A DNA stretch of 64,000 nucleotides. It comes from Burkholderia sp. D-99. GTDB lineage: Bacteria > Pseudomonadota > Gammaproteobacteria > Burkholderiales > Burkholderiaceae. The DNA lies in the NCBI RefSeq assembly GCF_011605345.1, contig NZ_JAAOXM010000018.1, positions 1 through 64,000 of the forward strand, written 5' to 3'. Below, one piece after another: positions 54,287-63,878 of this stretch. The position numbers and the translations under genes were made by a program. Within the stretch, counting starts at the first letter, position 1. Each line of letters starts with the position of its first letter. The notes under the pieces were generated by a model. It had not been told where the DNA came from. It did no database searches and saw only the letters and a program-made list of their open reading frames with translations.

Positions 54287-55885
54287 TCAGGCACCGATCC
54301 CTTCGAGGATCTCGTCGTGCGATTCACGCTCGTCGAGATACTTGGTCCGGTAGCCGGTATTCACGCCCCAGAAGTAGAACACCAGCGCGATTGCCGCGAC
54401 GACCAGCATGTCCCAGCCGTACGGCAGCACGCCGTGGCCGCCGAATTCCTTGCTGCCGATCAGCGACAGCACGGCCATCGTCGGCAGGTACGCGACCAGC
54501 CACCATGCGGCCTTCAGGTCGTCACCCCAGCCGGTCCAGCCCGACTTCGCCTGAAAGAAGAAATACACCGGCAGCGCGACGATCATCAGCAGGATGATCT
54601 CGCCCGTCAGCGGCCACTTCGCCCAGTACAGGATCAGCGACGCGCAGACGAACGCGAACGGGGCGATCAGCTTCATCAGCGGAATCGACAGTGGACGCTC
54701 GATGTCGGTCGCCGCGCGGCGCAGCGCCATCAGGCTGATCGGGCCGGTCAGGTACGAAATCACCGTCGCGACCGAGATCACCGCCGCGAGCGAGCTCCAG
54801 CCGCGGAAGAAGAACAGGAAGATGAACGAAACCAGCAGGTTGAACCACATCGCCTGACGCGGCACGCCGTAGAGCGGGTGCACGTTGCCGAACATCTTCG
54901 GCATCGTGTTGTTGCGCTCCATCGCGTAGATCATGCGGGTGGTGGTCGCCATGTACGTCGTGCCGGTGCCGCTCGGGCTGATGAACGCATCGACATACAG
55001 CAGGATCGCCAGCCAGTTCAGGTTCAGCGCGATTGCCAGTTCGGCGAACGGCGACTTGAAGTTGAAGTGCGACCAGCCCTGCGCGACGTCAGCCGGATTC
55101 ACCGAACCGATATACGCCATCTGCAGCAGCACGTAGATCACGAGCGCGATCAGGATCGACGTGATCACCGCGAACGGCACGCTGCGCGAGGGGTTACGCG
55201 CTTCGCCCGCGAGGTTCACCGGGCTCTGGAAGCCGTTGAACGCGAACACGATGCCGCTCGTCGCGACCGCGGTCAGCACCGCCGACCAGCCGTACGGCGC
55301 AAAGCTTGCATTGGATGCGGTGCCGAGGTTTTCCGGATGGTAGCTCGTCAGCATCAGGCCGAGGATCGTGAGGCCGGGGATCAGGAACTTGAAGATCGTG
55401 ATCGTGGTGTTCGCACGGGCAAACGCCTTCACGCCCCAGTAGTTCAGCATGAAGTAGATGACGACCAGCACGGCCGACAGCAGCAGGCCGGGTACCGTCA
55501 GCTCGCCGTTCACGAACAGCGCATGCGCCCACGGATACGGCCACGTGCTCATGTACTGAATCGACGCTTCAGCCTCGATCGGGATCACGGATACGATCGC
55601 GATCCAGTTCGCCCACGCGCTGATGAAGCCGACCAGCGAGCCATGCGAGTAGCGCGCGTAGCGCACCATGCCGCCCGACTCGGGGAACATCGCACCCAGT
55701 TCCGCGTACGTCAGGGCAATCGCGAGAATCACGACCGCGCCGATGATCCATGCGCAGATCGCCGCCGGACCAGCGATCTTCGCGGCCTTCCAGGCACCGA
55801 ACAGCCAGCCCGAGCCGATAATCGAACCCAGCCCCGTCAGCATCAATGCAAACGGGCCGATGTTCCGTTGAATAGAACTCTTCAC
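54287..55885 (-). CDS. Amino acid permease, APC family
   Basis: A 532-residue inner-membrane protein with about 14 hydrophobic segments. APC hallmarks are GLGSIIGSGWLFGAW in segment 1 and GIVFAFNGFQSPVNLAGEARNP in segment 6. It is similar in outline to aspartate/proton symporters of the YveA type, but the substrate is uncertain. The 244 bp upstream to 56129 hold no other gene; its promoter must lie there, divergent from the cold-shock gene. Confidence 0.82.
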   Translation of the reverse strand: MKSSIQRNIGPFALMLTGLGSIIGSGWLFGAWKAAKIAGPAAICAWIIGAVVILAIALTYAELGAMFPESGGMVRYARYSHGSLVGFISAWANWIAIVSVIPIEAEASIQYMSTWPYPWAHALFVNGELTVPGLLLSAVLVVIYFMLNYWGVKAFARANTTITIFKFLIPGLTILGLMLTSYHPENLGTASNASFAPYGWSAVLTAVATSGIVFAFNGFQSPVNLAGEARNPSRSVPFAVITSILIALVIYVLLQMAYIGSVNPADVAQGWSHFNFKSPFAELAIALNLNWLAILLYVDAFISPSGTGTTYMATTTRMIYAMERNNTMPKMFGNVHPLYGVPRQAMWFNLLVSFIFLFFFRGWSSLAAVISVATVISYLTGPISLMALRRAATDIERPLSIPLMKLIAPFAFVCASLILYWAKWPLTGEIILLMIVALPVYFFFQAKSGWTGWGDDLKAAWWLVAYLPTMAVLSLIGSKEFGGHGVLPYGWDMLVVAAIALVFYFWGVNTGYRTKYLDERESHDEILEGIGA

Positions 55886-56129
55886 ATCCTCTCCTGTGTC
55901 TCAAAAAGCATGGTCGGCCTGCGGTCCGGGATCGGCTCGGACTGCACCGCGCACGCATTCTTGGGGGGACGCGCCACCCGATCAGGGCAACCCGTCCACG
56001 CGGCGCGTAGTTTAACGGTTGCACCTGAACCGTGGCGCCAAAATCGTTCGGCCCCTACAAAAAATTCGCATCGTTTGCAAGCTTTGTAAACCTGATCTAC
56101 GCAATAACCCTGAGTCCATGGAAATACGG

Positions 56130-56158
56130 TTGACCACTCGGTTGATTAGCCGTATAAA
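56130..56158 (+). promoter_or_regulatory. Cold-shock gene promoter
   Basis: TTGACC (56130-56135), a 17-bp spacer and TATAAA (56153-56158) form a strong sigma-70 promoter. It predicts a 5' leader of about 140 nt before the csp start, as in temperature-sensing cspA mRNAs. Confidence 0.8.
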
Positions 56159-56305
56159 GGACTTCGCAGGATTTCAAGTGGCGAGTGAATTGGTTCTTTC
56201 GTAGTTCGCCCATCAACGGTACTCCGGTTGGTCCTATTACCCCTTCCTTGATTTTCCGCACCCCATGGGCCTCGGCCCCGTTTTATCTTTTTAGGAACAA
56301 GTAAC

Positions 56306-56509
56306 ATGGCAACCGGTACCGTCAAGTGGTTCAATGACGCAAAGGGCTTCGGCTTCATCACCCCGGAAGGCGGCGGCGACGATCTGTTCGCGCACTTCTC
56401 CGAAATCCGCGTCGAAGGCTTCAAGACGCTGCAAGAAAACCAGAAGGTTGAATTCGAAGTGAAGACGGGCCCGAAGGGTCTGCAAGCTGCGAACATCCGT
56501 CCGGTCTAA
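56306..56509 (+). CDS. cspA: Cold-shock protein, CspA family
   Basis: A 67-residue cold-shock domain. RNP1 is KGFGFITPE and RNP2 is DLFAHFSEI. It acts as a nucleic-acid chaperone. TAGGAACAAG gives a ribosome-binding site. It is preceded by a long AT-rich leader likely to be a post-transcriptional control region. The paralogue name cannot be fixed from sequence. Confidence 0.93.
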   Translation: MATGTVKWFNDAKGFGFITPEGGGDDLFAHFSEIRVEGFKTLQENQKVEFEVKTGPKGLQAANIRPV

Positions 56510-56531
56510 GCTTGGCGCGATAATTCGTGAA

Positions 56532-56559
56532 AAAAAGCCCCGCTTCGGCGGGGCTTTTT
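56532..56559. terminator. Terminator after the cold-shock gene
   Basis: AAAAAGCCCCGC-TTCG-GCGGGGCTTTTT, a perfect 12-bp stem with a stable tetraloop. It can also serve the convergent Hsp70-like gene. Confidence 0.93.
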
Positions 56560-56608
56560 GTTATTCGGCGCCGGTCGTCCGGCATGGCGGCCTCTAAGCC
56601 GCCCGCAT

Positions 56609-57859
56609 TCAACCGAACAATCGCTGCGCGTGAATGCCGAGACCCGTCGCGACACTCGCGAGGCGGTCGCCGAACACCGGTTGCGCATCCGGGAACGCAC
56701 CCGCGAGCGCGCCCGACAGGAACGCGAGCCCCGTCGAGCCGCCGGTGAAATACAGCGCGCCGACATCGCGCGGCGCAACACCCGCGAGCCGCACCGTCTC
56801 GCGCGCGGCGTCGACGATGCGCGCGGTGTCGTCGTGGCTCGCATCGACGAGGCGCTCGGCATCGAATGCGATCTGCAGATCCTCTTCCACGTCGTTCAGG
56901 TCGATCATCGTCTCCCCGCCCGCCGCGACGCCGATCTTCGCCTCCTCCGCGCGCGCCATCAGCCCATGCCCGAGCCGCTGCTCGACCACGCTCGTGAGCC
57001 GGTCGTACTGCTGCACGTCGCGGTACAGGTGCTTCATCAGCTTCAGTTCGCCGAGCCGCTTCGGCGTATAGACCGTGTTGATCAGGTGCCAGGTCGCGAG
57101 ATCGAAGTAGACCTTGTTCGGCAGCTCGCGCCCTTCGGGGTCGAGCGAACGGTAGCCGAATGCAGGCAGGATCGCTGCCAGCTCGACACGCCGGTCGTAG
57201 TCGGTGCCCGCGACGTGCACGCCGTGGTGGGCCAGCACGTCGTCCTTGCGCTCGAGCCGCGCCATCCGGTCAGGCCCCACACGTACCAGCGAGAAGTCGG
57301 ACGTACCGCCGCCGATGTCGGCGACGAGCACGAGGCGCTCCACCTGCTGGCGCGATTCGTAGTCGAACGCGGCCGCGATCGGTTCGTACTGGAATTGAAC
57401 GTCCGCGAAGCCGACCGACCGCGCGGCAGCCTCGAGCTGGTCCTGTGCGAGGCGGTCGGCGCGCGGATCGTCGTCGACGAAGAACACGGGCCGGCCGAGC
57501 ACTGCACGACCGATCGGTGCACCCGCGCGGGCTTCGGCCTTGCGCTTCAGGTGCGTCAGGAAGCGCGCGATGATTTCGGTGTACGCGATCGCGCTGCCAT
57601 CGCCGAGATCGGTCGTCGTTTCCGCGAGCGGCGAGCCGAGGATGCTCTTCATCGAGCGCATCAGCCGGCCGTCGAAACCGTCGATATAGGAAGCCAGCGC
57701 CGCACGGCCGTATTCGACCGTCTCTTCGTCGTTGTTGAAGAAGATCGCGGTGGGCAGCGTCAGGTGGTCGCCCTCGACGGGCGCGAGGCGCATGCCGTCG
57801 CCGTCGGGCAGCGCCACGGCGGAATTGGACGTGCCGAAATCGATCGCGCAGTAAGTCAT
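56609..57859 (-). CDS. Hsp70-family protein (YegD-like)
   Basis: A 416-residue protein containing only the actin-like ATPase domain. The phosphate loops are CAIDFGTSNSAVAL, VADIGGGTSDFSL and YFTGGSTGLAFL. There is no separate C-terminal substrate-binding domain of DnaK size, as in E. coli YegD. The role is uncertain; it may be a specialised chaperone. Confidence 0.88.
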   Translation of the reverse strand: MTYCAIDFGTSNSAVALPDGDGMRLAPVEGDHLTLPTAIFFNNDEETVEYGRAALASYIDGFDGRLMRSMKSILGSPLAETTTDLGDGSAIAYTEIIARFLTHLKRKAEARAGAPIGRAVLGRPVFFVDDDPRADRLAQDQLEAAARSVGFADVQFQYEPIAAAFDYESRQQVERLVLVADIGGGTSDFSLVRVGPDRMARLERKDDVLAHHGVHVAGTDYDRRVELAAILPAFGYRSLDPEGRELPNKVYFDLATWHLINTVYTPKRLGELKLMKHLYRDVQQYDRLTSVVEQRLGHGLMARAEEAKIGVAAGGETMIDLNDVEEDLQIAFDAERLVDASHDDTARIVDAARETVRLAGVAPRDVGALYFTGGSTGLAFLSGALAGAFPDAQPVFGDRLASVATGLGIHAQRLFG

Positions 57860-58046
57860 GGGAAGTTGCCGCAGCAGGGCCGGCGCGAAAACGGAAAGGA
57901 CGGGCTTTTTAACATGAAGCCCGCGGGATCACAACCGGGGCCGGCCACCAGTGCCGCGCAACGGGCCCCGGTGGCGACGGCGCGCAGGCTGGCGCGCCGG
58001 GGAAACAGGTGGGCGGGTGCGCGACGCAGCCCGCCCGCCAGGCAGG

Positions 58047-58652
58047 TCAGGCGGCCGCGTCGAAGCCCTTCTTCCACGCGCCCGCATAGACGACCTCGCC
58101 GATCGCATGACGCGTGCGCGGCGCCTTCTCGCGATCGCGCAACACGGGATCGAGCTTGTCGACGTTGCCGTAGTGACCGAGCGAGATGATCGCCGGAATC
58201 GCGACGTCGGCCGGAATCGCAAACGCGTCGCGGAACGCCTTCGCGTCGAAGCCGCTCATCTGGTGGGCGGCCAGGCCCAGCGCGTGCGCCTCCAGCACCA
58301 GCGACATCGCGGCGGCGCCCGCGTCGTACAGCGCGGTCGGCGCCGGTTCCCCCTTCGACGTGAGCGTGTGCGCGGTCACCGCGATCAGCACGGGCGCCGG
58401 CGCATTCCAGCCCTGGTTGAACGGCACCAGCGTCGCGAACGCGCGCTTGAATGCGTCTTCGTCCTGCGTGCGGTCGAATACGATGAAGCGCCACGGCTGC
58501 GCGTTGTAGGCAGACGGCGCCCAGCGGGCAGCTTCGAACACCGCATGCAGATCGCCGGCGCTGACGGGTTCATCCGAATACGCGCGCGGGCTCCAGCGGC
58601 CCGCGATCAGATCGTGAATCGAAACAGTGGTGGGAGCAGGTTTGACGGACAT
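58047..58652 (-). CDS. Nitroreductase-family protein
   Basis: A 201-residue flavoprotein from the ATG at 58652. SPRAYSDEPVS near the N-terminus and ARWAPSAYNAQPWRFIVF form the FMN-binding region; MSGFDAKAFRDAF and SLGHYG complete the family pattern. Substrate unknown; probably NAD(P)H-dependent reduction of nitro compounds or quinones. Confidence 0.87.
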   Translation of the reverse strand: MSVKPAPTTVSIHDLIAGRWSPRAYSDEPVSAGDLHAVFEAARWAPSAYNAQPWRFIVFDRTQDEDAFKRAFATLVPFNQGWNAPAPVLIAVTAHTLTSKGEPAPTALYDAGAAAMSLVLEAHALGLAAHQMSGFDAKAFRDAFAIPADVAIPAIISLGHYGNVDKLDPVLRDREKAPRTRHAIGEVVYAGAWKKGFDAAA

Positions 58653-58808
58653 GCGGATCCTCGCTGACATCGATGAAGGGGCGCGAACGCGTGGCGAACC
58701 GCAAGCATACTCGCTTGAGCCGATGCGCGCCCGATCCTCCCGCGCTATGCAAATCTCCGTGGGTGCATTGGCTGGCCGCCGGCCGCGCGGCCGAACGGAC
58801 TGCCGCGC

Positions 58809-60092
58809 TCAGGCCGCCTGCGCAGCCGCGCGCGACGGGCCGCGGTTGATCCGCAGCACGATCAGCGCGCCGACGATGCACAGCCCGCCCGAGATCATCG
58901 ACGCGATCGTGTAGGTGCCGAGGCTCGCACGCAGCAGCCCCGCGCCGAGCGCCGCGAACGCCGCGCCAAGCTGGTGGCCGGCGACGATCCAGCCGAATAC
59001 GACCGGCGCCGCGGCCTTGCCGAACACGTCGGTCGCGAGGCGCACGGTCGGCGGCACGGTCGCGATCCAGTCGAGCCCGTAGAACATCGCGAACAGCGGC
59101 AGCCCGAAGAAATCGATCCCGAACGCGTGCGGCAGGTAGATCAGCGACAGCCCGCGTAGCCCGTAGTACCAGAACAGCAGCACGCGATTGTCGTAGCGGT
59201 CGGACAGCCAGCCCGACAGCGTCGTGCCGAACAGGTCGAACACGCCCATCGCCGCGAGCAGCGATGCGCCCTGCACTTCCGTCATCCCGTAGTCACTGCA
59301 CATCGCGATCAGGTGCGTGCCGACGTAACCGTTGGTGCTCGCGCCGCAAATGAAGAAGCTGAAGAACAGCAGCCAGAAATCGCGCGAACGGCTGGCCGTC
59401 AGCAGCGTGCGGAACGCGACCGCGAGCGGGTTCTCCTTCGTCGTGTCGGGCGCGGGCGGCGCATCCGCCGGCTCGCCGTACGGGCGCAGCTTCACGTCGG
59501 CCGGCCGTTCGGGCAACAGGAACGCGACCAGCGGAATCACGATCGCGGCCGCTATCGCGACGACCAGCACGACCGGCCGCCAGCCATGGTGCTGCGCGAT
59601 CGCCGCAAGCATCGGCAGGAACACGAGCTGACCCGTGGCGGTGCTCGCGGTCAGGATACCCATGATCAGGCCGCGCCGCGCATGGAACCAGCGCGTGACG
59701 AAGGTCGCGGACAGCGTCAGCGCGACGACGCCCGACGAGCAGCCGACCATCAGGCCCCAGATCAGCACCATCTGCCAGCTATGCGTCATCATCGACGACA
59801 GCGCGACGCCCGCGCTCATCGTCACGAGCGCGGTGAGAATGGTCGGGCGCAGCCCGAAGCGCTGCATCGCGGCGGCCGCGAACGGGCCCGTCAGGCCGTA
59901 CAACGCGATGTTCACCGAGATCGCCAGCGAAATCGTCGCGCGGCTCCAGCCGAGTTCGCGCTCGAGCGGCACCATCAGCACGCTCGGCGTCGCACGCGTG
60001 CCGGCTGCCGCCAGCAGGATCAGGAATACCACCGCCGCCGCGAGCCATCCGTAATGGAAGCGCCCGCCGATTCGTGTCACCGCCCAGTTCAT
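58809..60092 (-). CDS. MFS transporter
   Basis: A 427-residue protein from the ATG at 60092 with 12 predicted membrane segments. The start FHYGWLAAAVVFLILL and the loop GWLSDRYDNRVLLFWYYG are typical of major-facilitator carriers of organic anions. It is divergent from a TetR gene, with two matching operators in the shared region, so it is probably induced by its substrate. Confidence 0.85.
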   Translation of the reverse strand: MNWAVTRIGGRFHYGWLAAAVVFLILLAAAGTRATPSVLMVPLERELGWSRATISLAISVNIALYGLTGPFAAAAMQRFGLRPTILTALVTMSAGVALSSMMTHSWQMVLIWGLMVGCSSGVVALTLSATFVTRWFHARRGLIMGILTASTATGQLVFLPMLAAIAQHHGWRPVVLVVAIAAAIVIPLVAFLLPERPADVKLRPYGEPADAPPAPDTTKENPLAVAFRTLLTASRSRDFWLLFFSFFICGASTNGYVGTHLIAMCSDYGMTEVQGASLLAAMGVFDLFGTTLSGWLSDRYDNRVLLFWYYGLRGLSLIYLPHAFGIDFFGLPLFAMFYGLDWIATVPPTVRLATDVFGKAAAPVVFGWIVAGHQLGAAFAALGAGLLRASLGTYTIASMISGGLCIVGALIVLRINRGPSRAAAQAA

Positions 60093-60227
60093 CTTCGCGT
60101 TCTCCAGTTGGCGGCTCCGGCACCTCCGCGCCCGCTCCGCCCCACCCAGCCAGGCCACCTCCGCCGCACGCTGCATCGGCTGACCCGGGCCGACGCTTGG
60201 CATTTGTCTGTTGATCCGATCGGCATT

Positions 60228-60243
60228 GTTACCGACCGGTCAC
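60228..60243. promoter_or_regulatory. TetR operator 1 of the MFS/TetR intergenic region
   Basis: GTTACCGACCGGTCAC. Its reverse complement matches 60262-60277 at 14 of 16 positions. The core ACCGACCGGT is itself partly palindromic. Confidence 0.6.
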
Positions 60244-60261
60244 AAGTGTGTTGCGATCGTA

Positions 60262-60277
60262 GTGACCAATCGGTAAC
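60262..60277. promoter_or_regulatory. TetR operator 2 of the MFS/TetR intergenic region
   Basis: GTGACCAATCGGTAAC, the inverted partner of 60228-60243, with 34 bp between equivalent positions. Two such sites in a short divergent region are a strong sign of autoregulation and co-control of the transporter. Confidence 0.6.
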
Positions 60278-60312
60278 ATGTCAAGCAATCCAATATGCAG
60301 TCGAGGGTCATC

Positions 60313-60933
60313 ATGTCGGGCATCGAGATCGCCAAACCGCCTGCGCGGCGCACGCGTCGGCCGATCGACGGCGCCACCGCGCAGGAGCACCTGCTGCGCG
60401 CGGCCGAGGAGCTGTTTTACAAGGAAGGCGTTCGTACGGTGGGCGTCGAGGCGGTCGTGGAGCGTGCGGGCGTCAACAAGATGAGCCTGTATCGGCAGTT
60501 CTCGTCGAAGGACGAGCTGATCCTCGCGTATCTGGAGCGGATGGATGCGTGTTTCTTCGAGCGTCTCGATACGAGCGCCGCGAAGCATCCGGGCCAGCCG
60601 AAGGCCCAACTGATCCAGTATTTCGTCGATCTCGCCGAGCGCGCGACGCAGAAGGATTACCGCGGCTGCCCGTTCGTCAACGTCGCGGCGGAGTTTCCGG
60701 ATGCGTCGCACCCGGCGCGCGAGCGCGTCGCGCAGAACAAGGAACAGCTGATGAAGCGGCTCGTCGCGCTATGCGAAGGTGCCGGCGCACGGCAACCGAA
60801 GGCGCTCGCCGATGCGCTCGCGCTGGTGGTCGAAGGTATCTACGCGGCCAGCCAGACCTATCGGCACGGCGAAACGCCGATCGGCACCGCGCCCGCGCTC
60901 GTCACGCAATTGATCGAAGCCGCGTGCGCGTGA
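60313..60933 (+). CDS. TetR/AcrR-family regulator
   Basis: A 206-residue protein from the ATG at 60313 (GAGGG upstream; an in-frame ATG at 60295 adds six residues). The HTH lies at about residues 20-65: LLRAAEELFYKEGVRTVGVEAVVERAGVNKMSLYRQFSSKDEL. The C-terminal ligand domain is unassigned. Divergent from the MFS gene. Confidence 0.9.
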   Translation: MSGIEIAKPPARRTRRPIDGATAQEHLLRAAEELFYKEGVRTVGVEAVVERAGVNKMSLYRQFSSKDELILAYLERMDACFFERLDTSAAKHPGQPKAQLIQYFVDLAERATQKDYRGCPFVNVAAEFPDASHPARERVAQNKEQLMKRLVALCEGAGARQPKALADALALVVEGIYAASQTYRHGETPIGTAPALVTQLIEAACA

Positions 60934-60966
60934 CGGGCCGCGCGCGTCCGCGCCCTGCGGGCCCGC

Positions 60967-60972
60967 TACAAT
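60967..60972 (+). promoter_or_regulatory. Candidate -10 element of the DUF1415 gene
   Basis: TACAAT, 37 bp before the ATG, in very GC-rich sequence. No clear -35. Confidence 0.35.
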
Positions 60973-61009
60973 GCGGCCCTCGCCGCCCTTCCGCCCGACT
61001 GGTATCACG

Positions 61010-61582
61010 ATGACCGACACCCGCCCCGAATCGCACGACGACATCCTCGCCGCCACGCGGCACTGGCTCGCGCGCGCGGTGATCGGGCTCAATCTGTGCC
61101 CGTTCGCAAAAAGCGTGTACGTGAAGGAACAGGTGCGCTATGCGATCAGCGAAGCGACGACGCTCGAAGACGCGCTCGCCGAACTCGAAGCGGAGCTGCG
61201 CGCGCTCGACGCGGCCGATCCGCAGCAGGTCGACACGACGCTCCTGATCTTCCCGCATGCGTTCGCCGATTTCATCGACTACAACGATGCGCTGTTCTTT
61301 GCCGACCGCCTGGTGCGGCAACTGCGGCTCGACGGTGTGCTGCAGATCGCGAGCTTCCATCCGCACTACCGGTTCGAAGGCAGCGAGCCCGACGACATCG
61401 AGAACTACACGAACCGCGCGCCGTATCCGATCCTGCACCTGCTGCGCGAGGACAGCATCGCGCGCGCGGTCGACGCGTTCCCGGACGCGTCCGCGATCTA
61501 CGAAAGGAATCAGGAAACGCTGCGCCGCCTCGGCCACGACGGCTGGCGCGAATGGATGCGCCGGTCGGGCGACGACGTCTGA
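61010..61582 (+). CDS. DUF1415 family protein
   Basis: A 190-residue protein matching the DUF1415 pattern: WLARAVIGLNLCPFAKSVYV at the start, TTLLIFPHAFADFIDYNDAL, and ASFHPHYRFEG. Single conserved Cys in NLCPFAK. Function unknown. Convergent with the methyltransferase gene 45 bp away. Confidence 0.88.
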   Translation: MTDTRPESHDDILAATRHWLARAVIGLNLCPFAKSVYVKEQVRYAISEATTLEDALAELEAELRALDAADPQQVDTTLLIFPHAFADFIDYNDALFFADRLVRQLRLDGVLQIASFHPHYRFEGSEPDDIENYTNRAPYPILHLLREDSIARAVDAFPDASAIYERNQETLRRLGHDGWREWMRRSGDDV

Positions 61583-61627
61583 CGCGGCGTACAACGTGCG
61601 GCGCGCGGCGCGCCGTCCGCCCGCGCA

Positions 61628-62518
61628 TCAGCCTTCGGTCGGCTCCGCGACCTCGCCGCCCGCCGCCGCGGCTTCCGGCACGAAGAACCGCGCGTTCAGT
61701 TCGGCAAGCCCGAACATCCCCAGGATCTCGTTCAACCGCTCGCCGGGCCGCCGGCGCGGCAGGTTCTTGTATTGCGCGATGATCAGCTCGTTCTTCATCG
61801 AATGCTCCCAGCCGACCAGCTCGGTCACGCTGACCTGGTAGCCGTGCGCTTCGAGCTGCAGGCAGCGCAGCACGTTGGTGATCTGGCTGCCGAATTCGCG
61901 CGTATGCAGCGGATGCCGCCACACTTCCGTCAGCGCGCTCGCGAGCGACTTGCCCTTGTTCTTGCGCAGCACGCCCGCGACTTCCGCCTGGCAGCACGGC
62001 ACGAGCACGATGTGCTGCGCGCGCTTCGCGAGCGCGAAGCGGATCGCGTCGTCGGTCGCCGTGTCGCACGCGTGCAGCGCGGTGACGACGTCGACCGTTT
62101 CAGGCAATTTCGGCGACGTGATCGAATCGGCGACCGACAGGTTCAGGAACGACATGCCGCCGAACCCGAGCCGCGCGGCGAGCTCGGCCGAACGCGTGAC
62201 CAGCTCCTCGCGGGTCTCGATCCCGTACACGTGCGACGCAAATGCCGGCGTGCCGTGCCCAGGCTGCTGCTTGAAGAACAGGTCGTACAGGATGAAGCCG
62301 AGGTACGACTTGCCGGCGCCGTGATCGACGAGCGTCACGTTGCTTTTGTCGGCCTGCACGCCGGCGAGCAGCGGCTCGATGAACTGGAACAGGTGATAGA
62401 CCTGCTTCAGCTTGCGGCGGCTGTCCTGGTTCAACTTCCCGTCGCGGGTGAGGATGTGCAGTTCCTTCAGCAGCTCGACGGACTGCTCCGGGCGGATTTC
62501 GTGGGTCTTGTTCGACAT
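61628..62518 (-). CDS. SAM-dependent methyltransferase (Methyltransf_32-like)
   Basis: A 296-residue protein from the ATG at 62518. The SAM-binding motif is LVDHGAGKSYLGFILYD, and VTALHACDTATDDAI with VLVPCCQAEV are typical of the METTL25/RRNAD1-like group. The target is unknown, possibly RNA. It lies 88 bp downstream of another methyltransferase on the same strand. Confidence 0.82.
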   Translation of the reverse strand: MSNKTHEIRPEQSVELLKELHILTRDGKLNQDSRRKLKQVYHLFQFIEPLLAGVQADKSNVTLVDHGAGKSYLGFILYDLFFKQQPGHGTPAFASHVYGIETREELVTRSAELAARLGFGGMSFLNLSVADSITSPKLPETVDVVTALHACDTATDDAIRFALAKRAQHIVLVPCCQAEVAGVLRKNKGKSLASALTEVWRHPLHTREFGSQITNVLRCLQLEAHGYQVSVTELVGWEHSMKNELIIAQYKNLPRRRPGERLNEILGMFGLAELNARFFVPEAAAAGGEVAEPTEG

Positions 62519-62606
62519 CGTGATGCGGCGCCGGCCACGGTCGGTCGACCACGGCCCGGCGGCGGGAATTCGTGAGGAATGGCGACAGTTTACCGAAAAT
62601 GCGCGA

Positions 62607-63740
62607 TCAGGCTCGTGCGCCGAGCCGCCAGAGCGACGTGACCTCGGCACTGCGTGCCGCGTGCAGCGGATCGTCCGCGTCCGTCGACTTCGGGTGCGCG
62701 GGGCGGATGTCGTCGCGGCCGAGCACGACGAGGCCCGCCTCGTCGATCCATTGCAGCAGCGTGTCGCGCGGCCGCAGGCCAAGATGCTCGGCGAAATCGG
62801 ACAGGATCAGCCAGCCTTCGCCGCCCGGCTCGAGGTGCGCGGCGAGCCCCGCGAGGAAGCCGCGCAGCATGCGGCTGTCGGGATCGTAGACCGCGTATTC
62901 GATCGGTGCGCTCGGCCGGGCCGGCACCCACGGCGGGTTGCAGACGACGAGCGGCGCACGGCCGGCCGGAAACAGGTCGGCTTCGACGACGTCGACCTGG
63001 CTCGCATGACCGAGCCGCGCGATGTTTTCGCGCGCACAGGCCAGTGCACGCGGATCCTGGTCGGTCGCGACGACGCGCGCGACGCCGCGCGACGCAAGCA
63101 CGGCCGCCAGCACGCCGGTGCCGGTGCCGATGTCGAATGCGAGCGACGTCGCCGGCAGCGGCGCGCGCGCGACGAGTTCGACGTATTCGCCGCGCACCGG
63201 CGAGAACACGCCGTAGTGCGGGTGAATCGGCGCGCCGCCGAGTGCCGGGATCGGCACGCCCTTCTTGCGCCACTCATGCGCGCCGACGAGGCCGAGCAGT
63301 TCACGTAGCGACACGACCGACGGCGCACCGCCGGGGCCGTACGCCTCCTCGCATGCGGCTCGCACGTCGGGCGCGCGGCGCAGCGGGATCGTGTAGTCGG
63401 CATCGAGCGGGATCAGCAGCATCCCGAGCGTACGGGCGCGCTGCGACTGTGCGAGACGATGCAGGTTGAACGCGTCGACGCCGGCCGCGGCTTTCGCCTT
63501 CTTCGGCTTGCGCTCGACACGGCGCGCCATCGCCTGCACGAGCTGGCGCGCATTCTGGAAGTCGCCCTGCCAGACGAGCGCGGTGCCCTCGCAGGCGAGG
63601 CGGTAGGCCGCGTCGGCGGTGAGACGGTCGTCGGCGGGCACCGCGCGCTTCGGCGGTTGCACGCCGGCTTCGGAGCGCCAGCACACGGCATGGTCGGCGC
63701 CATCGGCGTCGGTCCAGTGGAAAACAGGGAAATCGGTCAC
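62607..63740 (-). CDS. Class I methyltransferase with NPPW motif (HemK/PrmB-like)
   Basis: A 377-residue protein if the GTG at 63740 is used; the frame is open further upstream but the sequence there is low in conservation. The SAM motif is AFDIGTGTGVLAAVLA and the substrate motif is VVCNPPWVPA, as in N5-glutamine and N6-adenine methyltransferases. The N-terminal 170 residues are not recognised. Target unknown. Confidence 0.8.
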   Translation of the reverse strand: MTDFPVFHWTDADGADHAVCWRSEAGVQPPKRAVPADDRLTADAAYRLACEGTALVWQGDFQNARQLVQAMARRVERKPKKAKAAAGVDAFNLHRLAQSQRARTLGMLLIPLDADYTIPLRRAPDVRAACEEAYGPGGAPSVVSLRELLGLVGAHEWRKKGVPIPALGGAPIHPHYGVFSPVRGEYVELVARAPLPATSLAFDIGTGTGVLAAVLASRGVARVVATDQDPRALACARENIARLGHASQVDVVEADLFPAGRAPLVVCNPPWVPARPSAPIEYAVYDPDSRMLRGFLAGLAAHLEPGGEGWLILSDFAEHLGLRPRDTLLQWIDEAGLVVLGRDDIRPAHPKSTDADDPLHAARSAEVTSLWRLGARA

Positions 63741-63878
63741 GCGAACTCGGTTACGGTTGGCTTCAACGGGCGGCGCGACTGTAATGCGGGCGCCGCGCGG
63801 CTCACACCATACCGCGCTTTGCCCGCGCGGCAAAGCGCGGGGGGCGGCCCGCGCCGCGCATTGCCATGGGCGCCGGGT

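Noticed and set aside
54251..56089. 612-codon plus-strand frame opposite the APC permease
   Set aside because: Gln/Arg/His-rich shadow of a membrane-protein gene.
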